From positions 110,163 through 174,162 of the forward strand of contig NZ_SDMQ01000008.1 of assembly GCF_004324755.1 (NCBI RefSeq): a stretch of 64,000 nt of DNA. Reading direction: 5' to 3'. Within the stretch, counting starts at the first letter, position 1. Every line of letters begins with the position of its first letter. Below are positions 16,952-27,496 of this stretch, piece after piece. The notes below the pieces were generated by a model. It worked only from the letters and a program-made list of their open reading frames with translations. It had not been told where the DNA came from and made no database searches. The position numbers were made by a program, and so were the translations under genes. Origin of the DNA: Propioniciclava sinopodophylli (GTDB taxonomy: Bacteria > Actinomycetota > Actinomycetes > Propionibacteriales > Propionibacteriaceae).

Positions 16952-17473
16952 ATGGGCGAGTTCGTCGACGTCCTCGTCGGCACGATTGGCCGCGCGCACG
17001 GACTGCGCGGCGAGGTGACCGTGCACGTCCGCACCGACGAGCCCGAGAGGCGGTTCGCGCCCGGCGCCGTCCTCACCGTCGGCGGGAGGCCGCGCACCGT
17101 GGCGTCCGCCCGTTGGCACTCCGGCACCCTCCTGCTCGCCCTGGACAAGGTCACCGACCGCACCGGTGCCGAGGCGCTGCGCGGCCAGGAGTTGTGGGCG
17201 TCCGTGAGGGCCGACGAGGCCCCCGCCGACGAGGGCGAGTACTGGGACCGTCAACTGGTCGGCCTCGGCGTCCTCGATGCCTCAGGGGCGACGGTGGGGA
17301 CGATCACCGAGGTGCTGCACCTGCCCGCCCACGACACGCTGGTGGTGCGAACGCCGTCCGGCGAGCGGCTCGTCCCGTTCGTGGACGCCCTCGTGCCGGT
17401 CGTCGACCTGGCCGCCGGGCACGTGCAGGTCGCCGACGTCGAGGGCCTGCTCACCGACACCGAGGACGCTTGA
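16952..17473 (+). CDS. rimM: 16S rRNA processing protein RimM
   Basis: Assembly factor that binds S19 and the 30S head. The 173-residue protein shows the N-terminal barrel ([17 protein letters not shown] near residues 9-25) and the C-terminal PRC-barrel ([34 protein letters not shown]). A GGCAGGAGTGAG ribosome binding site precedes the ATG. Its TGA overlaps the ATG of trmD by one base. Confidence 0.95.
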   Translation: MGEFVDVLVGTIGRAHGLRGEVTVHVRTDEPERRFAPGAVLTVGGRPRTVASARWHSGTLLLALDKVTDRTGAEALRGQELWASVRADEAPADEGEYWDRQLVGLGVLDASGATVGTITEVLHLPAHDTLVVRTPSGERLVPFVDALVPVVDLAAGHVQVADVEGLLTDTEDA

Positions 17474-18207
17474 TGTACTTCGACATCGTCTCGATCTTCC
17501 CCGACTACTTCGCCCCCCTCGACCTGTCGCTGGTGGGCAAGGCGCGCCGGGCCGGGCTGGTGGACTGGGAGGTGCACGACCTGCGCACCTGGACCCACGA
17601 CCGGCACAGGACGGTGGACGACACCCCCTACGGCGGGGGAGCGGGCATGGTCATGAAGCCCGAGCCCTGGGGGGCGGCGCTCGACCACGTCCTTGACCGG
17701 GCGTTGTCGCTGCCGACGCTGGTGGTGCCGACCCCGTCCGGGGAGCCTTTCCGGCAGGCGACCGCGCACGAGTTCGCCGACCTGAAGCACATCGTGTTCG
17801 CCTGCGGCCGCTACGAGGGCATCGACGCCCGCGTCGTCGAGCACGCGGCCACCCGCATGCCGGTGCGGGAGGTCAGCCTGGGCGACTACGTTCTCAACGG
17901 TGGCGAGGTGGCCGTGCTCGCGATGGTCGAGGCGGTCGTCCGCCTGCTGCCGGGCGTGGTCGGCAACCCCCACTCGCTGGTGGAGGAGTCCCACTCGGTC
18001 GAGGGCGAGGGGCTGCTGGAGTACCCCGTCTACACCAAGCCGCCGAGCTGGCGCGGGCTGGACGTGCCCGACGTCCTGCTCTCGGGCAACCACCAGCGGG
18101 TAGCACAGTGGCGCCGGGAGCAGGCACTGGAGCGGACGCACGACCGGCGTCCGGACCTCCTGGAGGGGCGACCCGCGGACATTTACGCAAGGCCTGCAGA
18201 GCGTTAA
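17473..18207 (+). CDS. trmD: tRNA (guanine(37)-N1)-methyltransferase TrmD
   Basis: Methylates G37 next to the anticodon to prevent frameshifting. It is a 244-residue SPOUT-fold enzyme. The knot motifs are clear: [19 protein letters not shown] near residues 54-72, [16 protein letters not shown] near 112-127 and [17 protein letters not shown] near 136-152. Length is normal. Unusually, the next genes are sdhCAB rather than rplS. Confidence 0.97.
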   Translation: MYFDIVSIFPDYFAPLDLSLVGKARRAGLVDWEVHDLRTWTHDRHRTVDDTPYGGGAGMVMKPEPWGAALDHVLDRALSLPTLVVPTPSGEPFRQATAHEFADLKHIVFACGRYEGIDARVVEHAATRMPVREVSLGDYVLNGGEVAVLAMVEAVVRLLPGVVGNPHSLVEESHSVEGEGLLEYPVYTKPPSWRGLDVPDVLLSGNHQRVAQWRREQALERTHDRRPDLLEGRPADIYARPAER

Positions 18208-18294
18208 TACCCATAGTCGCACCGCATTTGGTGACTTCGATCACCTCTCGACCGAAACGTCCATCCCGATGGGGCATCCGCGGCGAAACTTGGC

Positions 18295-18300
18295 TAAGTT
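18295..18300 (+). promoter_or_regulatory. -10 box of the sdhCAB operon
   Basis: TAAGTT directly abuts the first GTG (18301) and lies six bases before the second, in-frame GTG (18307). This spacing favours leaderless initiation at 18307. Confidence 0.45.
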
Positions 18301-18306
18301 GTGGAC

Positions 18307-19007
18307 GTGGCGACAACAACACTGACTCCTCATCAGCGAGCAGTCCGGTCAACGGTGACCATGAAGGTCGTGATGGCCATCACCGGTCTCATCATGGTCG
18401 GCTTCCTGCTCATGCACATGTACGGCAACCTGAAGGTCTTCCTCGGTGCCGATGCCTTCAACCACTACGCGCACTGGCTCAAGGGCGACATCCTTTACCC
18501 GCTGGTGCCGTCCGGCTGGTTCATCTGGATCTTCCGCCTGGTCATGCTGGCCTCGATCGTGGCGCACATCTGGTCGGCCGCCGTGCTGACCGGCCGCGCC
18601 CACGCGGCCCGCAGCACCAAGTACGTGACCACGAAGCGCCTGTCGCAGACCTACGCCGCGCGCACCATGCGCTGGGGTGGCGTCATCCTGCTCGTCGGCC
18701 TCATCTTCCACCTCCTGCAGTTCACCACGCAGACGGTGCAGACCGGCTTCACCGCCGGCGCCGAGCCGTACGAGATGACCGTGGGTGCCTTCGGCAACTG
18801 GTGGCTGGTCCTGCTCTACGCCGTCTGGGTCGGGATCGTGTGCTCGCACGTCCGCCACGGTGTCTGGAGCGCCCTCACCACGCTCGGCGCGAACACCTCC
18901 CCGGCCGCACGCTCGTTCCTGAACGGGCTCGCCTGGGTGATCGCCGTCGTCCTGTTCGTGGGCTTCATGATCATGCCGCTGGCCGTTCTCTTTGGATGGG
19001 TGAACTG

Positions 19008-19008
<1 letters not shown>
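18307..19008 (+). CDS. sdhC: Succinate dehydrogenase/fumarate reductase cytochrome b subunit
   Basis: Membrane anchor of respiratory complex II, carrying haem b and the quinone site. It has five predicted membrane helices and candidate haem histidines in [27 protein letters not shown] and [10 protein letters not shown], as in the diheme b558 family. The start is set at GTG 18307 (233 residues) because the -10 box ends at 18300; GTG 18301 would add two residues. It is followed by sdhA with a one-base overlap. Confidence 0.93.
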
Positions 19009-20995
<1,987 letters not shown>

Positions 20996-20999
<4 letters not shown>

Positions 21000-21757
21000 T
21001 CATCAATCTGCGAGTCTGGCGCCAGGCCAATGCCCAGTCGGCCGGCAAGATGGTCAGCTACCGCGTGGAGGGCGTGTCCGAGGACATGTCGTTCCTGGAG
21101 ATGCTCGACCTGTTGAACGAGGACCTGACGGTCAAGGGCGAGGAGCCCATCGCGTTCGACCACGACTGCCGCGAGGGCATCTGCGGCATGTGTGGCATCG
21201 TGATCAACGGTGCGGCCCACGGCCGCGCCAACTCCCCGGTCCCGACCACCACCTGCCAGCTGCACATGCGCTCCTTCGCCGATGGCGCCACCATCGACGT
21301 CGAGCCGTGGCGGGCCGGTGCGTTCCCGGTCATCAAGGACCTGGTCGTCGACCGCACCGCGTTCGACCGCATCATCCAGGCCGGGGGCTTCATCTCCATC
21401 AACGCAGGGTCGGCCCCCGAGGCCCACTCGGTGCCGGCACCGAAGATCCAGGCCGACCGCGCGTTCGACGCGGCGACCTGCATCGGCTGTGGGGCGTGCG
21501 TGGCCGCCTGCCCCAACGGGTCGGGCATGCTGTTCACCGCCGCCAAGATCACCCACCTGGCGATGCTCCCGCAAGGGCAGCCGGAGCGGTACAGCCGCGT
21601 CAAGACGATGGTCGCGCAGCACGATGCCGACGGCTTCGGCGGCTGCACCAACATCGGCGAGTGCGCGGCGGTCTGCCCCAAGCAGATCCCGCTGGACACG
21701 ATCAGCGCCCTGAACCGCGACCTGATGAAGTCGCTGTTCAAGAAGGACGGCAAGTAG
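20996..21757 (+). CDS. sdhB: Succinate dehydrogenase/fumarate reductase iron-sulfur subunit
   Basis: Electron-transfer subunit of complex II. It is 253 residues. The [2Fe-2S] ligands lie in [10 protein letters not shown] with a later Cys (TTTCQLH). Two ferredoxin-like clusters follow: [14 protein letters not shown] near residue 162 and [13 protein letters not shown] near 220. The GTG at 20996 overlaps the sdhA stop by 4 bp. The C-A-B gene order is that of the actinobacterial b558-type enzyme. Confidence 0.96.
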
Positions 21758-21774
21758 CCGTTCCCGCTACACGT

Positions 21775-21807
21775 CAGGCCGGTCCCGCCCACCGCGGGGC
21801 CGGCCTG
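21775..21807 (+). terminator. Hairpin terminator after sdhB
   Basis: A 12-bp stem (CAGGCCGGTCCC / GGGGCCGGCCTG, one G-U pair) with a 9-base loop, 17 bp after the sdhB stop. No T-run. It also lies just past the end of the convergent membrane-protein gene. Confidence 0.6.
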
Positions 21808-21838
21808 CGGCGTTCCCGGGCGCGGGGTGTCCGATGGC

Positions 21839-22537
21839 TCAGTCGGTGGTGAGCGGCCGGCCGCCGATCGTCCACCGCACCGGTCGCCCGGCGGTCGTGG
21901 CCTCGAACACCATCTTCACCAGCACGAGCACGATGACGACGAGCCCGGCGGAGGTGACCGGCGCGCCCAGGGCAGCCAGGAGTTCCCGAAGGCGGGCGAC
22001 CAACGCACCGAGGCCGGTGGGCTTGCCCCCCGGAAAGGTGAACGACCCCAGCATCAGGGCCCACGCCAAGATCGTGGTCACGTGCAGCACGAGCATGCGG
22101 GGGTAGGGCTGCACGAACGCCTGCATGGGGCTCGTCCGGTGGCGGGCGCCCGCACCGAACCACACCGTGACCAGGTCGGCGGCGTGCCGCACGAGCACGA
22201 GCAGGGCCGGGACGAGGAGCGCGCCGACGGTGAGCTCGGCTCCCATCCAAAACGACAGGATGGAGACGAACACGAGGTGGACCAGGCAGAAGGCCCCGTA
22301 GTGCAGCGTGAAGAAGAACGGACGCCGCGTCTGCGGCTCGACCTCAGCAGTGAGGATCCGGACCAGGGTCCCCACGCCCATCAGCACGTTCTCCACCCAG
22401 AACAGCAGCAGCACGTTGCCAGCCGGCCAGCCCCAGAACAGAACGCCGGCCACGAAGACGAGGTTGAGGGCCAGGGCCAGGCCAATCTCGCGGCGGCGAC
22501 CGACGGGTCGGGAGGGGGTCTCGACGGGGTGGGTCAC
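21839..22537 (-). CDS. DUF6498-like polytopic membrane protein
   Basis: A 232-residue protein with about six predicted membrane helices. The stretch NVLLLFWVENVLMGVGTLVR near residues 41-60 resembles the DUF6498 family signature. Function is unknown. The GTG at 22537 is preferred over the longer frame because TAGGAT on the minus strand ends seven bases before it. It lies convergent to sdhCAB and divergent from rplS. Confidence 0.7.
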   Translation of the reverse strand: MTHPVETPSRPVGRRREIGLALALNLVFVAGVLFWGWPAGNVLLLFWVENVLMGVGTLVRILTAEVEPQTRRPFFFTLHYGAFCLVHLVFVSILSFWMGAELTVGALLVPALLVLVRHAADLVTVWFGAGARHRTSPMQAFVQPYPRMLVLHVTTILAWALMLGSFTFPGGKPTGLGALVARLRELLAALGAPVTSAGLVVIVLVLVKMVFEATTAGRPVRWTIGGRPLTTD

Positions 22538-22544
22538 GCCGCCG

Positions 22545-22550
22545 ATCCTA
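22545..22550 (-). promoter_or_regulatory. -10 box for a leaderless transcript (DUF6498-like gene)
   Basis: TAGGAT on the minus strand, seven bases before the GTG at 22537. Confidence 0.45.
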
Positions 22551-22719
22551 GCCACCCTGTTCCCGACCCTAGCCAGCGGATTGTGCGGCTGGCTACGGCG
22601 CATCCGCGGTCACTACGGCGCTGAACTGGACAACGCGGGGTTGGCCACGCTCTGACGACGCTCGTCGGGTGGTCGCGGCGCCAACCGGCCCGACCCCCCG
22701 ATTTCGTCGCCCCGCGGGG

Positions 22720-22817
22720 CCTGTGGCAGACTTGGGCAGGTTGCGCTCGTGCCCCTGCCACAGGGGGATCGGCACGGGTCGACCACCCAGAGCAGAACCA
22801 CGAGGTGACCTGTGGCA
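22720..22817 (+). promoter_or_regulatory. Structured rplS leader with alternative pairings
   Basis: CTGCCACAGG (22755-22764) can pair perfectly with CCTGTGGCAG upstream (22720-22729). Nine of its bases can instead pair with CCTGTGGCA downstream (22809-22817), six bases before the GAGGAA ribosome binding site. A possible promoter (TTCGTC 22703-22708, CAGACT 22727-22732) would start transcription near 22739 and leave only the downstream partner in the mRNA. This resembles an L19 autoregulatory leader, by inference only. Confidence 0.5.
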
Positions 22818-22834
22818 CCGGCGAGGAACATCAC

Positions 22835-23185
22835 ATGAACAAGATCGTTGCCGACATCGCGGCGGCCCAGCTCCGCACCGACGTCCCCGAGTTCCGCCCC
22901 GGCGACTCGGTCAAGGTTCACGTCAAGGTCGTCGAGGGCAACCGCTCGCGTATCCAGGTCTTCGCCGGCGTCGTGATCGCCCGCAACGGCTCCGGTATCG
23001 GCGAGGCCTTCACCGTCCGCAAGGTCTCCTTCGGCACCGGTGTCGAGCGCACCTTCCCGCTGCACTCCCCGATCATCGACAAGATCGAGGTCGAGCGCCG
23101 CGGTGACGTCCGTCGCTCGAAGCTCTACTACCTCCGTGGCCTGCGCGGCAAGGCCGCCAAGATCAAGGAGAAGCGCGACAACTGA
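22835..23185 (+). CDS. rplS: 50S ribosomal protein L19
   Basis: Large-subunit protein at the 30S-50S interface. The 116-residue sequence contains the family signature [18 protein letters not shown] near residues 67-84 and the C-terminal [19 protein letters not shown]. The ATG at 22835 has a GAGGAA ribosome binding site. It is separated from its usual neighbour trmD by sdhCAB and a membrane protein. Confidence 0.97.
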   Translation: MNKIVADIAAAQLRTDVPEFRPGDSVKVHVKVVEGNRSRIQVFAGVVIARNGSGIGEAFTVRKVSFGTGVERTFPLHSPIIDKIEVERRGDVRRSKLYYLRGLRGKAAKIKEKRDN

Positions 23186-23199
23186 TCGCGCGCGACTCC

Positions 23200-23952
23200 A
23201 TGGGCGACGAACCGGGCGGGGGCCTCGGTGGCTTCCTGAAGGAGGTCACCATCGTGGTGGTCGGCGCGTTGATCGCGTCGACGCTGCTCCGGCTCCTGCT
23301 GGTCCAGGTCTTCTCGATCCCGTCGCGTTCCATGGAGTCCACCCTCAACGTGGGGGACCGCGTCGCCGTGCAGAAGGTGCAACCCTTCCAGCGCGGCGAC
23401 GTCGTCGTCTTCCGGGACGACCTGGAGTGGCTCGGCAACCCCGACACCTTCGGGCAGGAGCCGTGGCAGGACGTCCTCGTCTTCATCGGCCTGATGCCGG
23501 ACGCCTCGGCCAACCACCTCGTCAAGCGTGTGATCGGCGTCGAGGGCGACCACGTTGTCTGCTGCGACGCCGACAACCGCATCACGGTCAACGGCGTCGC
23601 CCTGGACGAGACCGCCTACCTCTATTCCGAGCCCGGGGGCCTGCAAGACCAGCCGTCCACGTTCCCGTTCGACCTCGTCGTGCCCGTCGGCCGCATCTTC
23701 GTCCTGGGCGACCACCGCAGCGCCTCGGCCGACTCCCGCTGCCACCTGGACGAGCGCATGCTGGGCACTGACCACCTCGGCGGCTTCCCGTCGGTCGAGT
23801 CGGTCGTGGGTGCGGCGGCCTTCACCCTCTTCCCGTTCGACCGCTGGCGGGGCTACAGCACCCCCGAGGCCTTCGCGGCCCTGCCCGCGGCGTCCGCCCC
23901 CGCCCCGGCTGCGCCGGTCGTGACCGTGGGCGGCGACAAGAACACCTGCTGA
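23200..23952 (+). CDS. lepB: Signal peptidase I
   Basis: Membrane protease that removes signal peptides from exported proteins. The 250-residue protein has one N-terminal membrane helix (VTIVVVGALIASTLLRLLLV, about residues 16-35), the catalytic Ser in IPSRSMESTL near 44, the catalytic Lys in LVKRVIGVEGDHV near 108 and the box E motif LGDHRSASADSR near 168. The last 40 residues are Ala/Pro-rich. It lies between rplS and rnhB, as in most actinobacteria. Confidence 0.95.
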   Translation: MGDEPGGGLGGFLKEVTIVVVGALIASTLLRLLLVQVFSIPSRSMESTLNVGDRVAVQKVQPFQRGDVVVFRDDLEWLGNPDTFGQEPWQDVLVFIGLMPDASANHLVKRVIGVEGDHVVCCDADNRITVNGVALDETAYLYSEPGGLQDQPSTFPFDLVVPVGRIFVLGDHRSASADSRCHLDERMLGTDHLGGFPSVESVVGAAAFTLFPFDRWRGYSTPEAFAALPAASAPAPAAPVVTVGGDKNTC

Positions 23953-23954
23953 GG

Positions 23955-24593
23955 ATGGCGTTCGTCATCCGGCGCGACGCCGGGCTCTACGGCTACGAAC
24001 GCGCGCTGTCCCGCGCGGGCTTCACGGCGGTCGCCGGGGCGGACGAGGCCGGGCGGGGCGCCTGCGCCGGCCCTCTGGTCGCCGCCGCGGTGGTGCTGCC
24101 GGCCCGCCCGCTGGAGGGGCTGAACGACTCCAAGAAGCTCACGCAGAGGGCCCGCGAGCGGCTCTACGACCTCATCACCGCCAAGGCGCTGGCCTGGGCC
24201 GCCGTCCGGATCGAGCCGGCCGAGTGCGACGCGCTCGGCATGCACGTGGCCAACCTCGAGGCCCTCCGTCGGGCCGTCGCACGCCTGGACCGCCGCCCCG
24301 ACTTCGTGCTGACCGACGGGTTCCCCGTCGACGGCTTCGGCGTCCCCACGCTGGCGATGTGGAAGGGGGACGCGGTGGCCGCGTCGGTGGCCGCGGCGTC
24401 CATCATCGCCAAGGTGACCCGCGACCGGATCATGACCGCCTACGCAGCCGAGCACCCCGGCTACGCCTTCGAGGTGCACAAGGGCTACTGCACCCGCGAG
24501 CACCAGGCGGAACTGGACGCCCAGGGTCCCTGCGCGATCCACCGGATGAAGTGGGACAACGTGGCACGAACGGTTAGGCTGGGGCGAACATGA
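23955..24593 (+). CDS. rnhB: Ribonuclease HII
   Basis: Removes ribonucleotides and RNA primers from RNA-DNA hybrids. The 212-residue protein has the type 2 RNase H active site: ADEAGRGACAGPLVAAAV near residues 29-46 (Asp, Glu), LTDGF near 117 and IIAKVTRDRIM near 149. YAFEVHKGY follows near 170. The last 4 bp overlap the DUF2469 gene. Confidence 0.96.
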   Translation: MAFVIRRDAGLYGYERALSRAGFTAVAGADEAGRGACAGPLVAAAVVLPARPLEGLNDSKKLTQRARERLYDLITAKALAWAAVRIEPAECDALGMHVANLEALRRAVARLDRRPDFVLTDGFPVDGFGVPTLAMWKGDAVAASVAAASIIAKVTRDRIMTAYAAEHPGYAFEVHKGYCTREHQAELDAQGPCAIHRMKWDNVARTVRLGRT

Positions 24594-24901
24594 GCACCGA
24601 GGATCTTGAGCAGTACGAGTCCGAGCTGGAACTCCAGCTGTACCGCGAGTACAAGGACGTCGTCGGCATCTTCACCTACGCCGTCGAGACCGAGCGCCGG
24701 TTCTACCTGTGCAACGCGGTCGACCTCAAGGTCCGCACCGAGGGCGGTGACGTCTACTACGAGGTCTCCATGGGGGATGCCTGGGTGTGGGACATGTACC
24801 GCCCCGCCCGCTTCGTGAAGTCGGCCAAGGTGCTGACGTTCCGCGACGTGTCGATCGAGGAGATCGCGCACTCCGAGCTGCAGGTTCCCGACCACCTGTA
24901 G
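24590..24901 (+). CDS. DUF2469 family protein
   Basis: A 103-residue protein of the actinobacteria-specific DUF2469 family, recognised from LEQYESELELQLYREYKDVV near residues 5-24 and the tail FRDVSIEEIAHSELQVPDHL. Function is unknown. It is acidic, probably cytosolic and coupled to rnhB by a 4-bp overlap. The rnhB-DUF2469 pair is conserved across actinobacteria. Confidence 0.93.
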   Translation: MSTEDLEQYESELELQLYREYKDVVGIFTYAVETERRFYLCNAVDLKVRTEGGDVYYEVSMGDAWVWDMYRPARFVKSAKVLTFRDVSIEEIAHSELQVPDHL

Positions 24902-24938
24902 GTGGCTGGGCCCGACGAGGTCCCGCTAGCCTCGCGCC

Positions 24939-25424
24939 ATGACGCGACTCGCCGAAGCCGCCCGCGCACTCGACGCGCCGCTGGCGGCCCTGGATCTGGC
25001 CGCCTTCGACGGGTCGGGGCGTCCGTGCCGCGGCTCGTGCCCGCCCTGAACCGGTTCAGCGCTCGCACACTCGGGAGGCGTGAGTACGCCGACGTCTCGC
25101 ACCGGGTGTTCTGCAGCCCGCGGCGGGTGAGTTTCGTCGAGTCGGAGTACGCGGTGCCGCTGGACTCCGTCGCCGTCGTCCTGCAGGAGCTGTGGGCCTG
25201 GTCCAGCCGCACGCGGGCGCCGACGTCGGGGACTCGTTCGACGTCTTCGAGCGGATCGTCGCCGAGCATGGCGGACGGCCCCACTGGGGCAAGCAGCACA
25301 CCCTCGGCGTCGACGAGCTGCGCCGGGTGCACCCGAGGCTGGACGACTTCCTGGCCGTCCGCGACCGCCTCGACCCCACCCGCGTCCTGGTCAACCACCA
25401 CCTGGACCACATCCTCGGTCCCTG
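24939..25424 (+). pseudogene. Fused remnants of an alanine-racemase-like gene and an FAD-linked lactone oxidase gene
   Basis: From ATG 24939, behind a TAGCCT -10 box, the first 24 codons (MTRLAEAARALDAPLAALDL...) resemble the N-terminus of actinobacterial amino-acid deaminase/aldolase (alanine racemase fold) proteins. The frame then reaches a stop at 25047. In another frame 25020-25200 encodes lactone-oxidase sequence (PRLVPALNRFSARTLG). After a second frame change 25200-25424 encodes the family C-terminus, with GGRPHWGK and LDPTRVLVNHHLDHILGP. The two families are often neighbours in actinobacteria, so a large deletion joining them is the simplest explanation. Some internal lactone-oxidase residues are also missing. 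Confidence 0.75.
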
Positions 25425-25428
25425 AACC

Positions 25429-25507
25429 GCCGAGAGCCCCGGCTGCTTGCGCCGAGAGCCCCGGCTTCTTGCGCCGAGAGCCCCGGCTTCTTGCGCCGAG
25501 AGCCCCC
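25429..25507. repeat. 22-bp tandem repeat, about 3.6 copies
   Basis: Unit GCCGAGAGCCCCGGCTTCTTGC at 25429-25450 (one base different: G for T at position 17), 25451-25472 and 25473-25494, then a partial copy to about 25507. There is no spacer diversity, so it is not CRISPR. It begins four bases after the pseudogene stop. The rest of the gap to yraN (25508-25598) holds DnaA-box-like words and no gene. Confidence 0.95.
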
Positions 25508-25538
25508 GTCCACAGGGCACCGGACACCGGATCCGACG

Positions 25539-25547
25539 TTGTCCACA
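25539..25547 (+). promoter_or_regulatory. DnaA-box-like sequence
   Basis: TTGTCCACA matches the actinobacterial DnaA box. A weaker copy (CCGTCCACA) lies at 25506-25514. Two isolated boxes do not make an origin; they may titrate DnaA or regulate yraN-comM-dprA. Confidence 0.35.
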
Positions 25548-25598
25548 GGCCGCGAAATCGGGTGACGCCCGACGGGCCGCTCCGCCCAACGTCCGGGC

Positions 25599-25961
25599 AT
25601 GGACCCACGACGAACCACCGGCGACCGCGGCGAGGACCTCGCGGCCACCTACCTGACAGACCGGGGCTGGACGGTCCTGGCCCGCAACTGGCGGTGCGTG
25701 CACGGCGAGATCGACCTCGTGCTGCGCGACCCCGACGGCGCCGCGGTCGTCTGCGAGGTGAAGACCCGCAACGGCTCCGGCTGGGGCTCGCCCCTCGAGG
25801 CGATCACCCGGGCCAAGGCACTGCGACTGCGTCGCCTCGCCGCCGCGTGGGCGCGGGCGCAGGGCGCACCGGTGGATGACCTCCGGGTCGACGCCGTGGG
25901 CATCACGTGGCACGCGGACGGCACCGCCGCGATCGAGCACGTGCGGGGGATCGAACCATGA
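25599..25961 (+). CDS. YraN/UPF0102 family nuclease-like protein
   Basis: A 120-residue protein of the UPF0102 family, which has a PD-(D/E)xK nuclease-like fold. The motif is visible as GEIDLVLRD (Asp), then CEVKTRNG (Glu, Lys) near residues 35-60. The opening RTTGDRGEDLAATYL is typical. Its role is unknown but it is linked to recombination genes. It overlaps comM by 4 bp. Confidence 0.92.
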   Translation: MDPRRTTGDRGEDLAATYLTDRGWTVLARNWRCVHGEIDLVLRDPDGAAVVCEVKTRNGSGWGSPLEAITRAKALRLRRLAAAWARAQGAPVDDLRVDAVGITWHADGTAAIEHVRGIEP

Positions 25962-27496
25962 GGCTCGGGAGAGCCCGCTCGGTGGGGCTGGTCGGGTTGC
26001 AAGCCACGCTGGTCGACGTCGAGGCGTCCGTCGGTGGGGGCCTGCCGCGCACGGTCATCGTCGGCCTGCCGGACGCCGCGCTCAACGAGGCGCGAGAACG
26101 GTGCCGGGCGGCCCTGGGAAACAGCGGGTTGGGCACGTGGCCCCAGCACCTCGTCACCATCAACCTGTCGCCCGCCTCGCTGCCGAAGGCCGGGACTCAC
26201 TTCGACCTCGCCATCCTCGCAGCGATCCTCGTCGCCAGCGACGTGGTCCCCCAACTGCGGCTCGACGACTCGGTCCTCATGGGGGAGGTGGGGCTGGACG
26301 GGAGCGTCCGGCCGGTCCGTGGCGTCCTGCCCGCCGTGCTCCGGGCCGCCGAGGCCGGGGTCGGCCACGCGATCGTGCCGTGGCACCACGTGCGCGAAGC
26401 GCGCCTGGTGGAGGGCATCACCGTGCACGGCGTGGGGTCGCTGCAGGAGCTCGCGGCCCTCCTGCGCGGCGCTGAGGTGCCCGAACGGCTGCCGGACGCC
26501 GACCCCGAGCCCGTGTCGTTGCGCGAGCCGGATCTGGCCGACGTGGCAGGACAGCTGGAGGCTCGCTGGGCCATCGAGGTGGCGGCGGCCGGAGGCCACC
26601 ACCTCTACCTGAAGGGGCCGCCGGGGGTGGGGAAGACCCTGCTGGCAGAACGGCTGCCGGGGATCCTGCCCGACCTGGGGGCCGCCGAGGCGCTGGAGGT
26701 GGCGGCCATCCGCTCCCTGTCGGGGCTGCACGTCGGCAGCGAGCTGCCCCGGCGTCCACCGTTCGCGTCGCCTCATCACTCGGCCACGGTGGCCGCCGTG
26801 GTCGGCGGCGGCTCGGCCATCCCGCAGCCGGGGGCGATCTCGCTGGCCCATCGCGGCGTCCTCTTCCTGGACGAGGCGCCCGAGTTCAGCGCCCGGACGC
26901 TGGAGGCGCTTCGGACGCCCCTGGAGTCCGGACGCATCGAGCTGGCGCGGGTGCGGGCCGTCGCGAGCTACCCGGCCCGGTTCCAGCTGGTGCTCGCAGC
27001 CAATCCCTGCCCGTGTGGCCAGTCCGGCCTGAGGTCGAACGCCTGCACCTGCACGCCGATGGCCGTCCGCCGGTACGGGGAGCGGCTGTCGGGCCCGATC
27101 CTCGACCGGATCGACATCACGCAGACCCTGCGGCCCATGACCCAGGCCTACCTGCGCGCGGCGCGCGGGAGCGCCGAAAGCAGTGCCGTGGTCGCCGCGC
27201 GCGTGGCCTCGGCGCGCGCTCGGCAGCTCGAGCGGCTGGCGCCGCTGGGGTACAGGACGAACGCCGAGGTGCCCGGCCCCGTGCTGCGCCAGGACCTGCC
27301 CCGTCCCGGCGGGGTGGCCCTGCTGGACCAGGCGGTGACCCGCGGATTGCTGAGCGCCCGCGGCGTCGACAAGACGATGCGGCTGGCGTGGACGATCGCC
27401 GACCTGGCCGGGGCTGCGAAACCCCGCCAGACCGACGTCCAGCTGGCGCTCGCCATGCGCCGCGGCGACGAGATCGAGGAGGTGCGCTGTGGGTGA
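25958..27496 (+). CDS. comM: ComM/YifB family Mg-chelatase-like AAA ATPase
   Basis: AAA+ protein; in competent bacteria ComM is a helicase that promotes branch migration during transformation. The 512-residue protein has an N-terminal Lon-like domain (VGLQATLVDVEASVGGGLP; NLSPASLPKAGTHFDLAI), Walker A GPPGVGKT near residue 220 and Walker B VLFLDEAPEF near 301. A Cys motif (ANPCPCG, ACTC) lies near 347-365. ATG 25958 overlaps the yraN stop. It forms an operon with yraN and dprA. Confidence 0.93.
   Translation: MRLGRARSVGLVGLQATLVDVEASVGGGLPRTVIVGLPDAALNEARERCRAALGNSGLGTWPQHLVTINLSPASLPKAGTHFDLAILAAILVASDVVPQLRLDDSVLMGEVGLDGSVRPVRGVLPAVLRAAEAGVGHAIVPWHHVREARLVEGITVHGVGSLQELAALLRGAEVPERLPDADPEPVSLREPDLADVAGQLEARWAIEVAAAGGHHLYLKGPPGVGKTLLAERLPGILPDLGAAEALEVAAIRSLSGLHVGSELPRRPPFASPHHSATVAAVVGGGSAIPQPGAISLAHRGVLFLDEAPEFSARTLEALRTPLESGRIELARVRAVASYPARFQLVLAANPCPCGQSGLRSNACTCTPMAVRRYGERLSGPILDRIDITQTLRPMTQAYLRAARGSAESSAVVAARVASARARQLERLAPLGYRTNAEVPGPVLRQDLPRPGGVALLDQAVTRGLLSARGVDKTMRLAWTIADLAGAAKPRQTDVQLALAMRRGDEIEEVRCG

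Noticed and set aside
25429..25507. Possible CRISPR array
   Set aside because: The units are contiguous 22-bp tandem copies with no unique spacers, and no cas genes are present.
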